A stretch of 64,000 nt of DNA from Cupriavidus basilensis. GTDB lineage: Bacteria; Pseudomonadota; Gammaproteobacteria; Burkholderiales; Burkholderiaceae. This document shows positions 10,047 to 18,077 of this stretch, in pieces. The notes beneath the pieces were generated by a model that was not told the DNA's origin, made no database searches, and was given only the letters and a program-made list of their open reading frames with translations. The DNA lies in assembly GCF_008801925.2 (NCBI RefSeq), contig NZ_CP062804.1, positions 1,984,001 to 2,048,000 on the forward strand, read 5' to 3'. The position numbers and the translations under genes were made by a program. The stretch's first letter is position 1. Each line of letters opens with the position of its first letter.

Positions 10047-10819
10047 GCTGCCTCCCCGCGCGCTGCCTTGATGCCGTGCCGCAGGCGCCCTACTTGTTCG
10101 ATTTCGATCTCCACCCTGTCGCCGGCACGCGCCAGCGGCGCGCCTTCGGGCACGCCCGCCAGCAGCACGTCGCCGGCTTCGAGCGACATGAAGGCGGTGA
10201 CATCGGCCAGCAATTGCGCCACGGGGCGCAGCAGGTTGCCGGTATGGTTGCGCTGGCGCTCCTCGCCATTGATGCGCACCACCATGCCGAGCGCATCGGC
10301 GTTGCCGACCTGCTCGCGGGCCATCACCCACGGGCCGATCGGGCAATAGCCATCGCGGCACTTGTGGCGCACCGCCGGGCGGTAATAGCTGGCGTGCGGC
10401 ACGCTGACATCCGACACCACGGTGTACCCGGCGATATAGTCTGCGGCCTGCGCCGGGTCGATGCGGGTTGCGCGCCGGCCGATCACGATGCCAAGCGCCG
10501 CGCCGATTTCCAGGGTTTCCTGGCCCGGTGGCAGCTCGACAAGGCTGCCATGGGCGGCCAGGGTATTGGCCGGCTTGATGTAGAGGATCGGGCCAGCGGG
10601 CGGTGCCTGGTAAGGGGCCGCATTGACGCTGTCGCCAAGGGCCGCGAGCGCGCCCTTGAAGTTCAGCAGCGTGCCGTACACCGTGCCGGTGATGGCGGGC
10701 TGCCACATGAATTCATCCTCGCGCAGGGCGCGCCCACCGTCCAGCGGCAGCAAGGTGGCATCGTCCACCGGCACTGCCCGCACTGGCCGGCCGCCGGCGG
10801 CGATTCTGGCTTGTCGCAT
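10043..10819 (-). CDS. hpaG1: HpaG N-terminal-type subunit (5-oxopent-3-ene-1,2,5-tricarboxylate decarboxylase)
   Basis: A 258-residue FAH-fold protein, first gene of the hpa operon. It has YIKPANT, LEIGAALGIVIG, GYTVVSDVS and GDVLLAGVPEG. The usual metal-binding E-x-E pair looks reduced to E-x-G (residues in LEIGAAL), as is common in the N-terminal HpaG half, so the two subunits may have unequal roles. A promoter with an overlapping palindrome lies about 100-130 bp upstream. Confidence 0.9.
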   Translation of the reverse strand: MRQARIAAGGRPVRAVPVDDATLLPLDGGRALREDEFMWQPAITGTVYGTLLNFKGALAALGDSVNAAPYQAPPAGPILYIKPANTLAAHGSLVELPPGQETLEIGAALGIVIGRRATRIDPAQAADYIAGYTVVSDVSVPHASYYRPAVRHKCRDGYCPIGPWVMAREQVGNADALGMVVRINGEERQRNHTGNLLRPVAQLLADVTAFMSLEAGDVLLAGVPEGAPLARAGDRVEIEIEQVGRLRHGIKAARGEAA

Positions 10820-10916
10820 CGTGCTCCTCTCTGGTTGCGCCCGCGCGTGGCCGGGCGCTTGCGCTGCCGGGCCGGCGGATCGTCGACGGCGGATCGCCCG
10901 TTGGCGCCGCCTGTAC

Positions 10917-10950
10917 TTAACATGTTAATTAGATTGCAGGATAGTTTCAA
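10917..10950 (-). promoter_or_regulatory. hpa operon promoter with overlapping palindromic operator
   Basis: Reading the minus strand: TTGAAA (10950-10945), 17-bp spacer, TAACAT (10927-10922), pointing into hpaG1. The perfect 12-bp palindrome TTAACATGTTAA (10917-10928) covers the -10 hexamer, which suggests a repressor site. HpaR, a MarR-family repressor, is the usual hpa regulator, but no hpaR gene is visible in this window. Confidence 0.6.
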
Positions 10951-11138
10951 CCCCATTGTGATCCGCGGCGCCGCGATCCTGCCGGCCGTCCCTGCGCGCC
11001 CTCGTCTGCGCCTGTCATCGTGCTGTCATGCAGCATCCCCAGAATTCGCGCTGTACCGGGTTTCGCCTTGCCGCAGCGCGATAGCGCTAATGCACCGCAG
11101 CAGCAAAAAGGCTTGCGACCCGATTTTTTTGCGGCTTG

Positions 11139-11156
11139 AATGAAAACGTTTTCATT
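11139..11156. promoter_or_regulatory. LacI-family operator
   Basis: A perfect 18-bp palindrome AATGAAAACGTTTTCATT with the central CG typical of LacI/PurR-type operators, 72 bp before the GTG of the adjacent LacI-family gene. Autoregulation and control of the downstream transporter are inferred. Confidence 0.8.
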
Positions 11157-11227
11157 TTTGCCGCCGTTGCGTGCCTGGTTCGCCACGCGCGCAATGTGAC
11201 CCCGAAACCAAGACCGGAAGCTCTGAC

Positions 11228-12328
11228 GTGAAGCGCACCCAGGACCGTTCCAGCAGCACCGCCCCGGACGCCGCCGGCACCGCCACGCTGGTGGACGTTG
11301 CGCAAGCGGCTGGCGTATCGCTGGCCACCGCATCGCGCGCGTTCAACAGCCCTGCGCTGGTGCGCGAAGGCACCGCGCAGCGCGTGCTGGAAGCCGCACG
11401 GCGGCTGAGCTTCCGCCCCAACCTGCTCGGCAGCAAGCTGCGCGCGCAGCAAAGCCGGATGATCGGCGTGATGCTGCCCACCCTGGAAAACGCCGTGTTC
11501 GCCGAATGCTGGCGGGGCATCGAGGATGCCGCGCTGGCCGCCGGCTACTCGCTGATGCTGGTGACCAGCGCCTACGACCCCGCGCGCGAACGCGAGCGCA
11601 TCGAATACCTGCTGCGCCACCGGGTCGACGGCATGGTGCTCACGGTGGCCGACGCCGCCCGCAGCGCCGTGCTCGACCAGCTCGATGCCGAAGGCGTGCC
11701 CTATGTGCTGGCCTACAACCAGGCAGCCGCGCGCGGCCAGCGCCACTCCGTCTCGGTAGACAACCGCGGCAGCGCCCGCGAAGGCGTGCAAGCCCTGATC
11801 GCGGCGGGGCACCGCCGCATCCGCGTGGTCTCCGGCGCCTTCATCGCCTCCGACCGCGCGCGCCAGCGCTTCGAGGGCTACCGCGACGCCATGCACGCGC
11901 ACGGCCTGGAAGCAGCACCGCCGCTGTGCCTGCCCACCCACACCGCCAGCAACGCTGACCAGATCGGCGCGCTAGCCGCCGGGCCGGATGCGCCCACCGC
12001 TTTTTTTTGCACCAACGACCTGCTGGCGATCGGCGTGATCTCCGACCTGAAGCGGCTCGGCCTGCGCGTGCCGCGTGACATCTCCGTGCTGGGCTACGAC
12101 GGCATCGCGCTGGGCGCGCTGGTGGAGCCGCCACTGGCATCGGTGGTGCAGCCCAATGGCGAAATCGGCGAGCGCGCCGTGGCGCAGTTGCTTCAGCGCT
12201 TCGGCCTCGCAGCAACCGGCGTATCCAACGTATCCGGCCTATCCGACGTATCCGGCGCCCGACCCGGGCGCATCACCTTGCTGCCCCACGGCCTGCGCCT
12301 GGGCGGCACGGTAGCCGCACCGGCATGA
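11228..12328 (+). CDS. LacI-family transcriptional regulator
   Basis: A 366-residue LacI-family regulator. The N-terminal HTH TLVDVAQAAGVSLATASRAF is followed by the hinge NLLGSKLRAQQSRMIGVMLP and a periplasmic-binding-protein-like core with TAFFCTNDLLAIGV and ISVLGYDG. GTG 11228 is chosen because GGAAG lies 7 nt upstream; GTG 11171 would add 19 residues. Near the C-terminus a short duplication encodes SNVSGLSDVSG, specified by a repeated GTATCC unit. It faces a perfect LacI-type operator and precedes an ABC transporter operon, its likely target. Confidence 0.9.
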   Translation: MKRTQDRSSSTAPDAAGTATLVDVAQAAGVSLATASRAFNSPALVREGTAQRVLEAARRLSFRPNLLGSKLRAQQSRMIGVMLPTLENAVFAECWRGIEDAALAAGYSLMLVTSAYDPARERERIEYLLRHRVDGMVLTVADAARSAVLDQLDAEGVPYVLAYNQAAARGQRHSVSVDNRGSAREGVQALIAAGHRRIRVVSGAFIASDRARQRFEGYRDAMHAHGLEAAPPLCLPTHTASNADQIGALAAGPDAPTAFFCTNDLLAIGVISDLKRLGLRVPRDISVLGYDGIALGALVEPPLASVVQPNGEIGERAVAQLLQRFGLAATGVSNVSGLSDVSGARPGRITLLPHGLRLGGTVAAPA

Positions 12329-12381
12329 CCCTTCACCCACCGCGTTCCCCCAGCCCTCGTATGCAACCCAAGGAGTTCACC

Positions 12382-13413
12382 ATGCAAGCAACCCGTTCCT
12401 GGCACAAACCGCTGCGCCGGATCGCCAGCGCGCTAGGCGCCGTCGCCGTCTGCGCATTCAGCCAGGGCGCGGCAGCGCAAACCGCGATCTGCTACAACTG
12501 CCCGCCCGAATGGGCAGATTGGGCCTCGCAGATCCGCGCCATCAAGGAAAAGACCGGCGTCACGGTGCCGCATGACAACAAGAACTCCGGCCAGTCGCTC
12601 GCGCAGCTGGTCGCCGAAAAAGGCAGCCCGGTAGCGGACGTGGTGTACTACGGCGTGACCTTCGGCATCCAGGCCAAGAAGGACGGCGTCACCGCCCCCT
12701 ACAAGCCGGCCCACTGGAACGACATCCCCGACGGCCTCAAGGACCCGCAAGGCAACTGGTTCGCCATCCACTCCGGCACGCTCGGCTTCATGGTCAACGT
12801 CGACGCGCTGCGCGGCAAGCCCGTGCCGCAGTCCTGGGCCGACCTGCTCAAGCCCGAGTACAAGGGCCTGATCGGCTACCTCGACCCGGCCAGCGCCTTT
12901 GTCGGCTACGTCGGCGCGGTTGCCGTCAACCAGGCGATGGGCGGCTCGATGGACGACTTCGGCCCAGCCTTCAAGTACTTCCGCGACCTGCAGAAGAACC
13001 AGCCCATCGTCCCCAAGCAAACCGCCTACGCCCGCGTGCTCTCCGGCGAGATCCCGATCCTGCTGGACTACGACTTCAACGCCTACCGCGCCCGCTACAA
13101 AGACAAATCCAACGTGGCCTTCGTGATTCCCAAGGAAGGCACGGTGGTGGTGCCGTACGTGATGAGCCTGGTGAACAACGCACCGCACGACGCACAAGGC
13201 AAGAAGGTGCTGGACTTTGTACTCTCCGATGAAGGGCAAGCCCTGTGGGCCAATGCCTACCTGCGCCCCGTGCGCAGCGCCGCCGTGCCCAAGGAAGTGC
13301 AAGCGCGGTTCCTGCCGGCAGCGGATTACGCCCGCGCCAAGCCGGTGGATTTCGCAAAGATGGCAGATGCGCAGAAAGGCTTCAGCGAGCAATATCTGAA
13401 GGAAGTCCGTTGA
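12382..13413 (+). CDS. ABC transporter periplasmic binding protein
   Basis: A 343-residue extracellular solute-binding protein of the iron/phosphonate/polyamine-like class. It has a signal peptide ending near GAAAQ (about residue 33), then a mature domain with DVVYYGVTFG and a closing DEGQALWANAYLRPV segment. ATG 12382 has AAGGAG 6 nt upstream; an earlier in-frame start would add 19 residues without a signal. It is followed, after a 510-bp structured gap, by two permeases, an ATPase and a phosphodiesterase. The ligand is likely a phosphorylated or phosphodiester compound, inferred from the last gene only. Confidence 0.87.
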   Translation: MQATRSWHKPLRRIASALGAVAVCAFSQGAAAQTAICYNCPPEWADWASQIRAIKEKTGVTVPHDNKNSGQSLAQLVAEKGSPVADVVYYGVTFGIQAKKDGVTAPYKPAHWNDIPDGLKDPQGNWFAIHSGTLGFMVNVDALRGKPVPQSWADLLKPEYKGLIGYLDPASAFVGYVGAVAVNQAMGGSMDDFGPAFKYFRDLQKNQPIVPKQTAYARVLSGEIPILLDYDFNAYRARYKDKSNVAFVIPKEGTVVVPYVMSLVNNAPHDAQGKKVLDFVLSDEGQALWANAYLRPVRSAAVPKEVQARFLPAADYARAKPVDFAKMADAQKGFSEQYLKEVR

Positions 13414-13476
13414 ACGGCGAGCGCAAGCGGATAAGTGCAGCATCGCAAGCTTGACGGCGCCCGCCCTCTCCCCCGT

Positions 13477-13502
13477 CCCCTCTCCCACAAGTGGGAGAGG
13501 GG
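13477..13502. repeat. Dispersed GC-rich hairpin (CTCTCCCAC/GTGGGAGAG)
   Basis: A 12-bp perfect inverted arm, CCCCTCTCCCAC then AA then its complement, preceded by CCCTCTCCCCCG. A relative with the same order (CCTCTTCCCC..CTCCCGC..GCGGGAG..AGGGGAGC) occurs at 51890-51940, so this is a dispersed intergenic element rather than a unique terminator. There is no T tract after it. Confidence 0.75.
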
Positions 13503-13557
13503 AGCCAACCAGCGGGACCAGAAACGACACGGTCAGACAAACGATTCGGTTCGGCCG

Positions 13558-13584
13558 TGATTCCCGCACGAGGGGCGGGAATCA
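13558..13584. repeat. 10-bp inverted repeat hairpin
   Basis: TGATTCCCGC (13558-13567) and GCGGGAATCA (13575-13584) form a perfect 10-bp stem with a 7-nt loop between the binding-protein and permease genes. Confidence 0.8.
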
Positions 13585-13650
13585 CCCCAGCGCGATGCGA
13601 AGCGAGCCGTCAAGGTTTACCTAGGCCGTATGGGGCGCCTCGGGATTCGG

Positions 13651-13824
13651 CGAAAAGAGCGGAAAAGAGGGACCCATGTCTGAGTATCGCCTTAAGGCGA
13701 TGCGAGTTTGGGTCCCGGCCGCTCTTTTCGTTGGATCACGAGGGGAAGTCGCCCCATCCGGCGCGCCTTCTTTGCCCACTTTCTTGGCAAGACAAGAAAG
13801 TAGGTCGCCACCCCGCAGGGGTGG
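13651..13824. repeat. Nested inverted-repeat intergenic element
   Basis: Three concentric inverted repeats: CGAAAAGAGCGG (13651-13662) with its complement at 13719-13730, GGGACCCA (13669-13676) with 13709-13716, and the 16-bp palindrome ATCGCCTTAAGGCGAT (13686-13701) at the centre. Two further hairpins follow: ACTTTCTTG/CAAGAAAGT (13778-13801) and CCACCCC/GGGGTGG (13808-13824). The sequence looks like a mosaic of the small dispersed elements common in Burkholderiales intergenic DNA. It contains no credible gene. It splits the ABC operon and may terminate, process or stabilise the message, giving more binding protein than permease. Confidence 0.7.
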
Positions 13825-13923
13825 TGAAACGGCAGTTGAAGTTGAAGTTAAGCCCCCCCATTGAACCCAAGCCATCAACGTTGAAGCTGATCCTCCCCAA
13901 CCCCGGGAAAAAGCAAACCCATC

Positions 13924-14742
13924 ATGCCTAAACGAAGCCCCCCACTCCTCCTCTTCGCCCTCCCTGCCCTGATCGTCTTCTTCGCCTTCTTCTGCCTGCC
14001 CATGGCAAAGCTGTTGGCGATCAGCGTCACGGGTGAAAAAGGCGCGAGCGTCTACTGGACCGTCATCTCAAGCGAGCGCTATCTGCACAGCCTGATGGTC
14101 ACCGTGCTGCTATCGGCAACGGTCACGCTGGCCACACTGATCATCGCCGGCATCACCGGCACCTTCCTGGAGCGCAACGCCGTGCCCGGAAAGGCCCTGC
14201 TGGTCGCCATGCTGACGTTCCCGCTCGCCTTCCCCGGCGTCGTCATCGGCTTCATGGTCATCATGCTGGGCGGGCGCAACGGCCTGCTCGCCATGGTCAG
14301 CGACTGGCTGGTGGGAGACCGCTGGACCTTTGCCTACGGTCTCGCCGGCCTGTTCGTCGGCTACCTGTATTTCTCCATCCCGCGCGTGATCCTGACGGTG
14401 ATGGCAGCCGTTGCCAAGCTCGACGCATCGCTGGAAGAAGCCGCCCGCTCGCTCGGCGCGGGCCGCTGGCGCGTGGTGCGCGACGTGATGCTGCCCGCGC
14501 TGATGCCGGCCATGATTTCCAGCGGCGCGATCTGCTTCGCCACCAGCATGGGCGCCTTCGGCACCGCCTTCACGCTGGCCACGCAGCTCGACGTCTTGCC
14601 GCTGACCATCTACAACGAGTTCACCAACTACGCCAACTTCGGCATGGCCGCCGCGCTGTCCGTGCTACTCGGCACGGTCACCTGGGCCTTGCTGGCGGTG
14701 GCACGCTGGTTCTCGGGCGACGCCGTCGCCGCTACTGCCTGA
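13924..14742 (+). CDS. ABC transporter permease (first)
   Basis: A 272-residue inner-membrane permease of the binding-protein-dependent family, with about six hydrophobic segments. The ATPase-docking EAA loop is EEAARSLGAGRWRVVRDVMLP near residues 176-196. It is followed 8 bp later by the second permease. Confidence 0.9.
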   Translation: MPKRSPPLLLFALPALIVFFAFFCLPMAKLLAISVTGEKGASVYWTVISSERYLHSLMVTVLLSATVTLATLIIAGITGTFLERNAVPGKALLVAMLTFPLAFPGVVIGFMVIMLGGRNGLLAMVSDWLVGDRWTFAYGLAGLFVGYLYFSIPRVILTVMAAVAKLDASLEEAARSLGAGRWRVVRDVMLPALMPAMISSGAICFATSMGAFGTAFTLATQLDVLPLTIYNEFTNYANFGMAAALSVLLGTVTWALLAVARWFSGDAVAATA

Positions 14743-14750
14743 GGCTACCC

Positions 14751-15635
14751 ATGATGACGTCTTCCCGCCGCGGCAATGCCTACTGGCTGCAGCTCGCGCT
14801 CACCCTTCTGGTGTGCCTGTTCATGGTGGTGCCGGTGGTGCTGTCCGTGCTCGCCGGCCTCACCAACAACATCTTTGTCGGCGTGTCCAGCGGCCTCACC
14901 ACGCGCTGGCTGGTAGAGGTGTGGGCGCTCTACCGCAACACCATCTTCCTGTCGCTGGGCATTGCCCTGGCGTGCCTGGCTTGCACCCTGGTGCTGGGCG
15001 TGCCCGCGGCCTACTACATGGCGCTGCGGCGCGGGCGCGTGACGCGCCTGATCGAGGAGCTGCTGATGCTGCCGGTGGCGGTGCCAGGACTGGCCACCGC
15101 GCTGGGGCTGATCCTGCTCTATGGCGGCTGGCAGGCATTTCGCACGAGCTGGCTGTTTATCCTCGTGGGCCACGTGCTGTTTACGCTGCCGTTCATGGTG
15201 CGCTCGGTGCTGGCCATCATGTCGGCCATCGATATCCGTACGCTGGAGGATGCTGCCGCCAGCCTGGGCGCAAACCGCCTGCAGCGCTTCTTTACCGTGG
15301 TGCTGCCGAACTGCCGCCAGGGCATCCTGGCCGGGGCGCTGATGGTGGTGACGCTGTCGGTAGGCGAGTTCAACCTGACCTGGATGCTGCATACGCCCAC
15401 CACGCAGACGCTGCCGGTGGGACTGGCCGACAGCTACGCCTCGATGCGGCTGGAGATCGGCTCGGCCTACACCATCGTGTTTTTCTTCATGATCATCCCG
15501 CTGCTGGTGCTGATGCAGGGCTTGTCCGCCCTGGGCGCGCGCGCCCGCAAGCACCAGCCGCTTGCCGACGGCGCCGACGCCAGAACGATCCCCGGCACCG
15601 ATCCGCTCTCCACTTCCGAGGCCCGCCATGCATGA
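14751..15635 (+). CDS. ABC transporter permease (second)
   Basis: A 294-residue permease with about six membrane segments and an EAA loop, LEDAAASLGANRLQRFFTVVLP, near residue 165. It begins with two consecutive ATG codons (14751 and 14754). The last 8 bp overlap the ATPase start. Together with the first permease it should form the heterodimeric channel. Confidence 0.9.
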   Translation: MMTSSRRGNAYWLQLALTLLVCLFMVVPVVLSVLAGLTNNIFVGVSSGLTTRWLVEVWALYRNTIFLSLGIALACLACTLVLGVPAAYYMALRRGRVTRLIEELLMLPVAVPGLATALGLILLYGGWQAFRTSWLFILVGHVLFTLPFMVRSVLAIMSAIDIRTLEDAAASLGANRLQRFFTVVLPNCRQGILAGALMVVTLSVGEFNLTWMLHTPTTQTLPVGLADSYASMRLEIGSAYTIVFFFMIIPLLVLMQGLSALGARARKHQPLADGADARTIPGTDPLSTSEARHA

Positions 15636-16701
15636 ACCGACCACCATCACGCTGCGCCACTGCGGCAAGACCTTCGCCGACGGCACGCTGGCGCTGCAAC
15701 CGCTCGACCTCGACATCGGCGCAGGCGAGACCGTGGTACTGCTCGGCCCCTCGGGCTGCGGCAAGACCACCACACTGCGCATCATCGCCGGGCTGGAGTT
15801 CCCTGACGCCGGCGGCGTGGTGATGTTTGGCGATAACGATGTGACGCCGCTGCCGATCGAGCAGCGCGGCGTGGGCATGGTGTTCCAGAGCTACGCACTG
15901 TTCCCCAACATGACCGTGGCGGAAAATATCGCCTACGGCCTGCGCGTGCGCCGCATCGACGCGGCCGCGCGCCGCCGCCGGGTGGACGAGATGCTCGCCA
16001 TGATGCATCTGGGGCCTTTTGCCGAGCGGCGCATCGACCAGTTGTCCGGCGGCCAGCGCCAGCGCGTGGCGCTGGCTCGCGCCATTGCCGTGCAGCCGCG
16101 CGTGCTGCTGCTCGATGAGCCGCTGACCGCGCTGGACGCCAAGCTGCGCGACGCCTTGCGCGCCGATATCAACCAGTTGCTGCGCAGCCTGCATATCACC
16201 GCCGTCTACGTCACCCACGACCAGGCCGAGGCAATGGCGCTGGGCGACCGCATCATCGTGATGGACCGCGGCCGCATCGCGCAGACCGGCACGCCGCAGC
16301 AGATCTACCGCGCGCCGGCCAATGCCTTCGTGGCGGATTTCATCGGCACCATGAACCGCCTGCCGGCCGTGCTGGAGGCCGATGCCTGGCGCGTGCCGGG
16401 CGGCCTGGTGCCGCGCCATGGCACTGCCGCAAGCCTCGCCGCCGCGCCCTCGCCGCGCGCCGAACTGCTATTCCGCCCCGAAGACGTCGCGCTGGCACAG
16501 GCCGAGGATGCCCACCTGGGCGGCTCGGTCGTCACCGCGCTGTTCCTGGGCAACTACACGCGCTTGCTGGTCGACGTGGGCGCGCCGGCGCCGCTTGTCG
16601 TCGACACCACCCGGCGCGATGGCTGGCTCGCGGGCGACCGCGTAGGCCTGCGCCTCGATACCGGCCACCTGATCACGCTCCCCGAAGCGCTTGCCGCATG
16701 A
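15628..16701 (+). CDS. ABC transporter ATP-binding protein
   Basis: A 357-residue ATPase. Walker A GPSGCGKTT (residues 40-48), signature LSGGQRQRVALARA, Walker B VLLLDEPLTALDA and H-loop YVTHDQAEA are intact. A C-terminal TOBE-like domain places it with polyamine/iron/phosphonate importers. ATG 15628 overlaps the permease stop by 8 bp; an earlier in-frame start is unlikely. Its stop overlaps the next ATG (ATGA at 16698-16701). Confidence 0.93.
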   Translation: MHEPTTITLRHCGKTFADGTLALQPLDLDIGAGETVVLLGPSGCGKTTTLRIIAGLEFPDAGGVVMFGDNDVTPLPIEQRGVGMVFQSYALFPNMTVAENIAYGLRVRRIDAAARRRRVDEMLAMMHLGPFAERRIDQLSGGQRQRVALARAIAVQPRVLLLDEPLTALDAKLRDALRADINQLLRSLHITAVYVTHDQAEAMALGDRIIVMDRGRIAQTGTPQQIYRAPANAFVADFIGTMNRLPAVLEADAWRVPGGLVPRHGTAASLAAAPSPRAELLFRPEDVALAQAEDAHLGGSVVTALFLGNYTRLLVDVGAPAPLVVDTTRRDGWLAGDRVGLRLDTGHLITLPEALAA

Positions 16702-17561
16702 ACACCAACAACGACAACCCGGCCGGCACCTACCTGCTGGCCCACATCACCGACCTGCACATCAAGGCCGGCGGCAAGCTGTCCTACCGCATGGTCGACA
16801 CCGCGGGCGCGCTGCGGCGCTGCATCGCGTCGCTGCTGGCGGCGCCGCAGCAGCCCGACGCCGTCGTCATCACCGGCGACCTGGTGGATTTCGGCACCGA
16901 GGAGGAATACCGCTTCCTGCGCGGCATCCTGCAAACGCTGCCGATGCCGGTGCGGCTCCTGCCCGGCAACCATGATCACCGCGCCACGCTGCGCCGCGTG
17001 TTTGCCGATCACGATTACCTGTTCGCCAACGGCGACGGCGACGCGCCGGTTCACTACAGCGTGGAGGCCGGGCCACTACGCCTGGTGGCCTTCGACTGCA
17101 CGGTGCCGGGAAAGCCGGGCGGCCAGGTCGATCCCGCCGCGCTGCCGTGGCTCGAGGCCACGCTCGCGGCCGAGCCTGGCAGGCCCACGCTGCTGATGCT
17201 CCACCACCCGCCCTTTCATACCGGCATCGGCCACATGGACCAGCAGGGCCTGGCGGACGCGGCGCTGCTGGAGGCGGTGGTGCGCAGGCACCCCACCGTC
17301 GAGCGCGTGCTGTGCGGCCACCTGCACCGGCACATCACGCACCGCTTTGGCGGCACCATCGCCATGACGGCGCCGGGTCCCGCGCATCAGGTCACGCTCG
17401 ATCTCGATCCGCAGGCGGCCTCGCGGTTTCGCATGGAGCCGCCCGGCTACCTGCTGCATCAGTGGGATCCCGCGCATGGGCTGGTCAGCCACGCGGCGGT
17501 GATCGGTGACTTTGGCGCAGACCATCCGTTCTTCGATGCCGCGGGCAAGCTGATCGACTGA
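16698..17561 (+). CDS. GpdQ-like metallophosphodiesterase
   Basis: A 287-residue cytoplasmic calcineurin-like phosphodiesterase without a signal peptide. Dimetal motifs are in order: HITDLH (Asp19, His21), GDLVDFG, LPGNHD, HHPPF and GHLHRHI. The order and the HPPF segment match GpdQ/CpdA-type enzymes that hydrolyse glycerophosphodiesters or cyclic nucleotides. Its translational overlap with the ATPase suggests it processes what the transporter brings in, which favours a phosphodiester nutrient over cAMP. The substrate is inferred. Confidence 0.85.
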   Translation: MNTNNDNPAGTYLLAHITDLHIKAGGKLSYRMVDTAGALRRCIASLLAAPQQPDAVVITGDLVDFGTEEEYRFLRGILQTLPMPVRLLPGNHDHRATLRRVFADHDYLFANGDGDAPVHYSVEAGPLRLVAFDCTVPGKPGGQVDPAALPWLEATLAAEPGRPTLLMLHHPPFHTGIGHMDQQGLADAALLEAVVRRHPTVERVLCGHLHRHITHRFGGTIAMTAPGPAHQVTLDLDPQAASRFRMEPPGYLLHQWDPAHGLVSHAAVIGDFGADHPFFDAAGKLID

Positions 17562-17566
17562 CTGGC

Positions 17567-17600
17567 TGGCCGGTCGGTCGGTCGGCCGGTCGGCCGGTCA
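17567..17600. repeat. 4-bp tandem repeat (CGGT/CGGC)
   Basis: A run of CGGT and CGGC units directly after the GpdQ-like stop codon. It is a simple repeat with no coding potential. Confidence 0.8.
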
Positions 17601-17681
17601 ATTAAGAAGGTATCGGCACATCGGCCTGCAACAGGTTGCATTCCCCGGCGGCCAGCCTATCCAGCAGCACGAACGTGGCCC

Positions 17682-17712
17682 AAAAAAAACCCACTGCCGG
17701 GTGGTAGTGGGT
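17682..17712 (-). terminator. Rho-independent terminator reading left, without a known minus-strand gene
   Basis: On the minus strand ACCCACT (17712-17706), a GC-rich loop and AGTGGGT (17695-17689) are followed by eight T (17689-17682). This is a good intrinsic terminator for a leftward transcript. On the plus strand no T tract follows, so it does not end the ABC operon. No leftward protein gene precedes it, so it may end a small RNA or an antisense transcript of the regulator gene. The rest of the 17601-18077 gap shows nothing else I can name. Confidence 0.6.
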
Positions 17713-18077
17713 AACAAAAGTGGTATGGGCGAGTCGCGGAAATCACCCATGCATGCATGGTGACACCAGACGTGCGCGAACAAAATAATCCTTCTGGACT
17801 AGTGCCCATCCCTGCGCCAAGCTGCCGGGGCCCGCATGCGGCAGGGCCATCTTCCCCCCAGCGCCAGCGCACAGGCGGCCTACGGGGCGGCCCCGTGCCA
17901 GACTCCGCCGTGCCCAACCCATCCTTTCCCCTCTTTAGTGGGGAAATAGACAAGCCCGCCATAATCGAGTCCAATTCGCCCTGGCGCTCGCTTCGACCGG
18001 GGCGCAGCGCGTCACATTTTGCTCCACTTGTTCCATCGGCCGCAGCCTGCGCGACGTGCGCCGGCCAACCCCAACCC

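Noticed and set aside
13621..13878. Small frames in the repeat-rich gap of the ABC operon
   Set aside because: They are created by palindromic repeats on both strands and carry no ribosome site or domain.
17689..17712. Terminator for the GpdQ-like operon on the plus strand
   Set aside because: The hairpin exists, but on the plus strand it is followed by AACAAAAG and not by T; the T tract is on the other strand.
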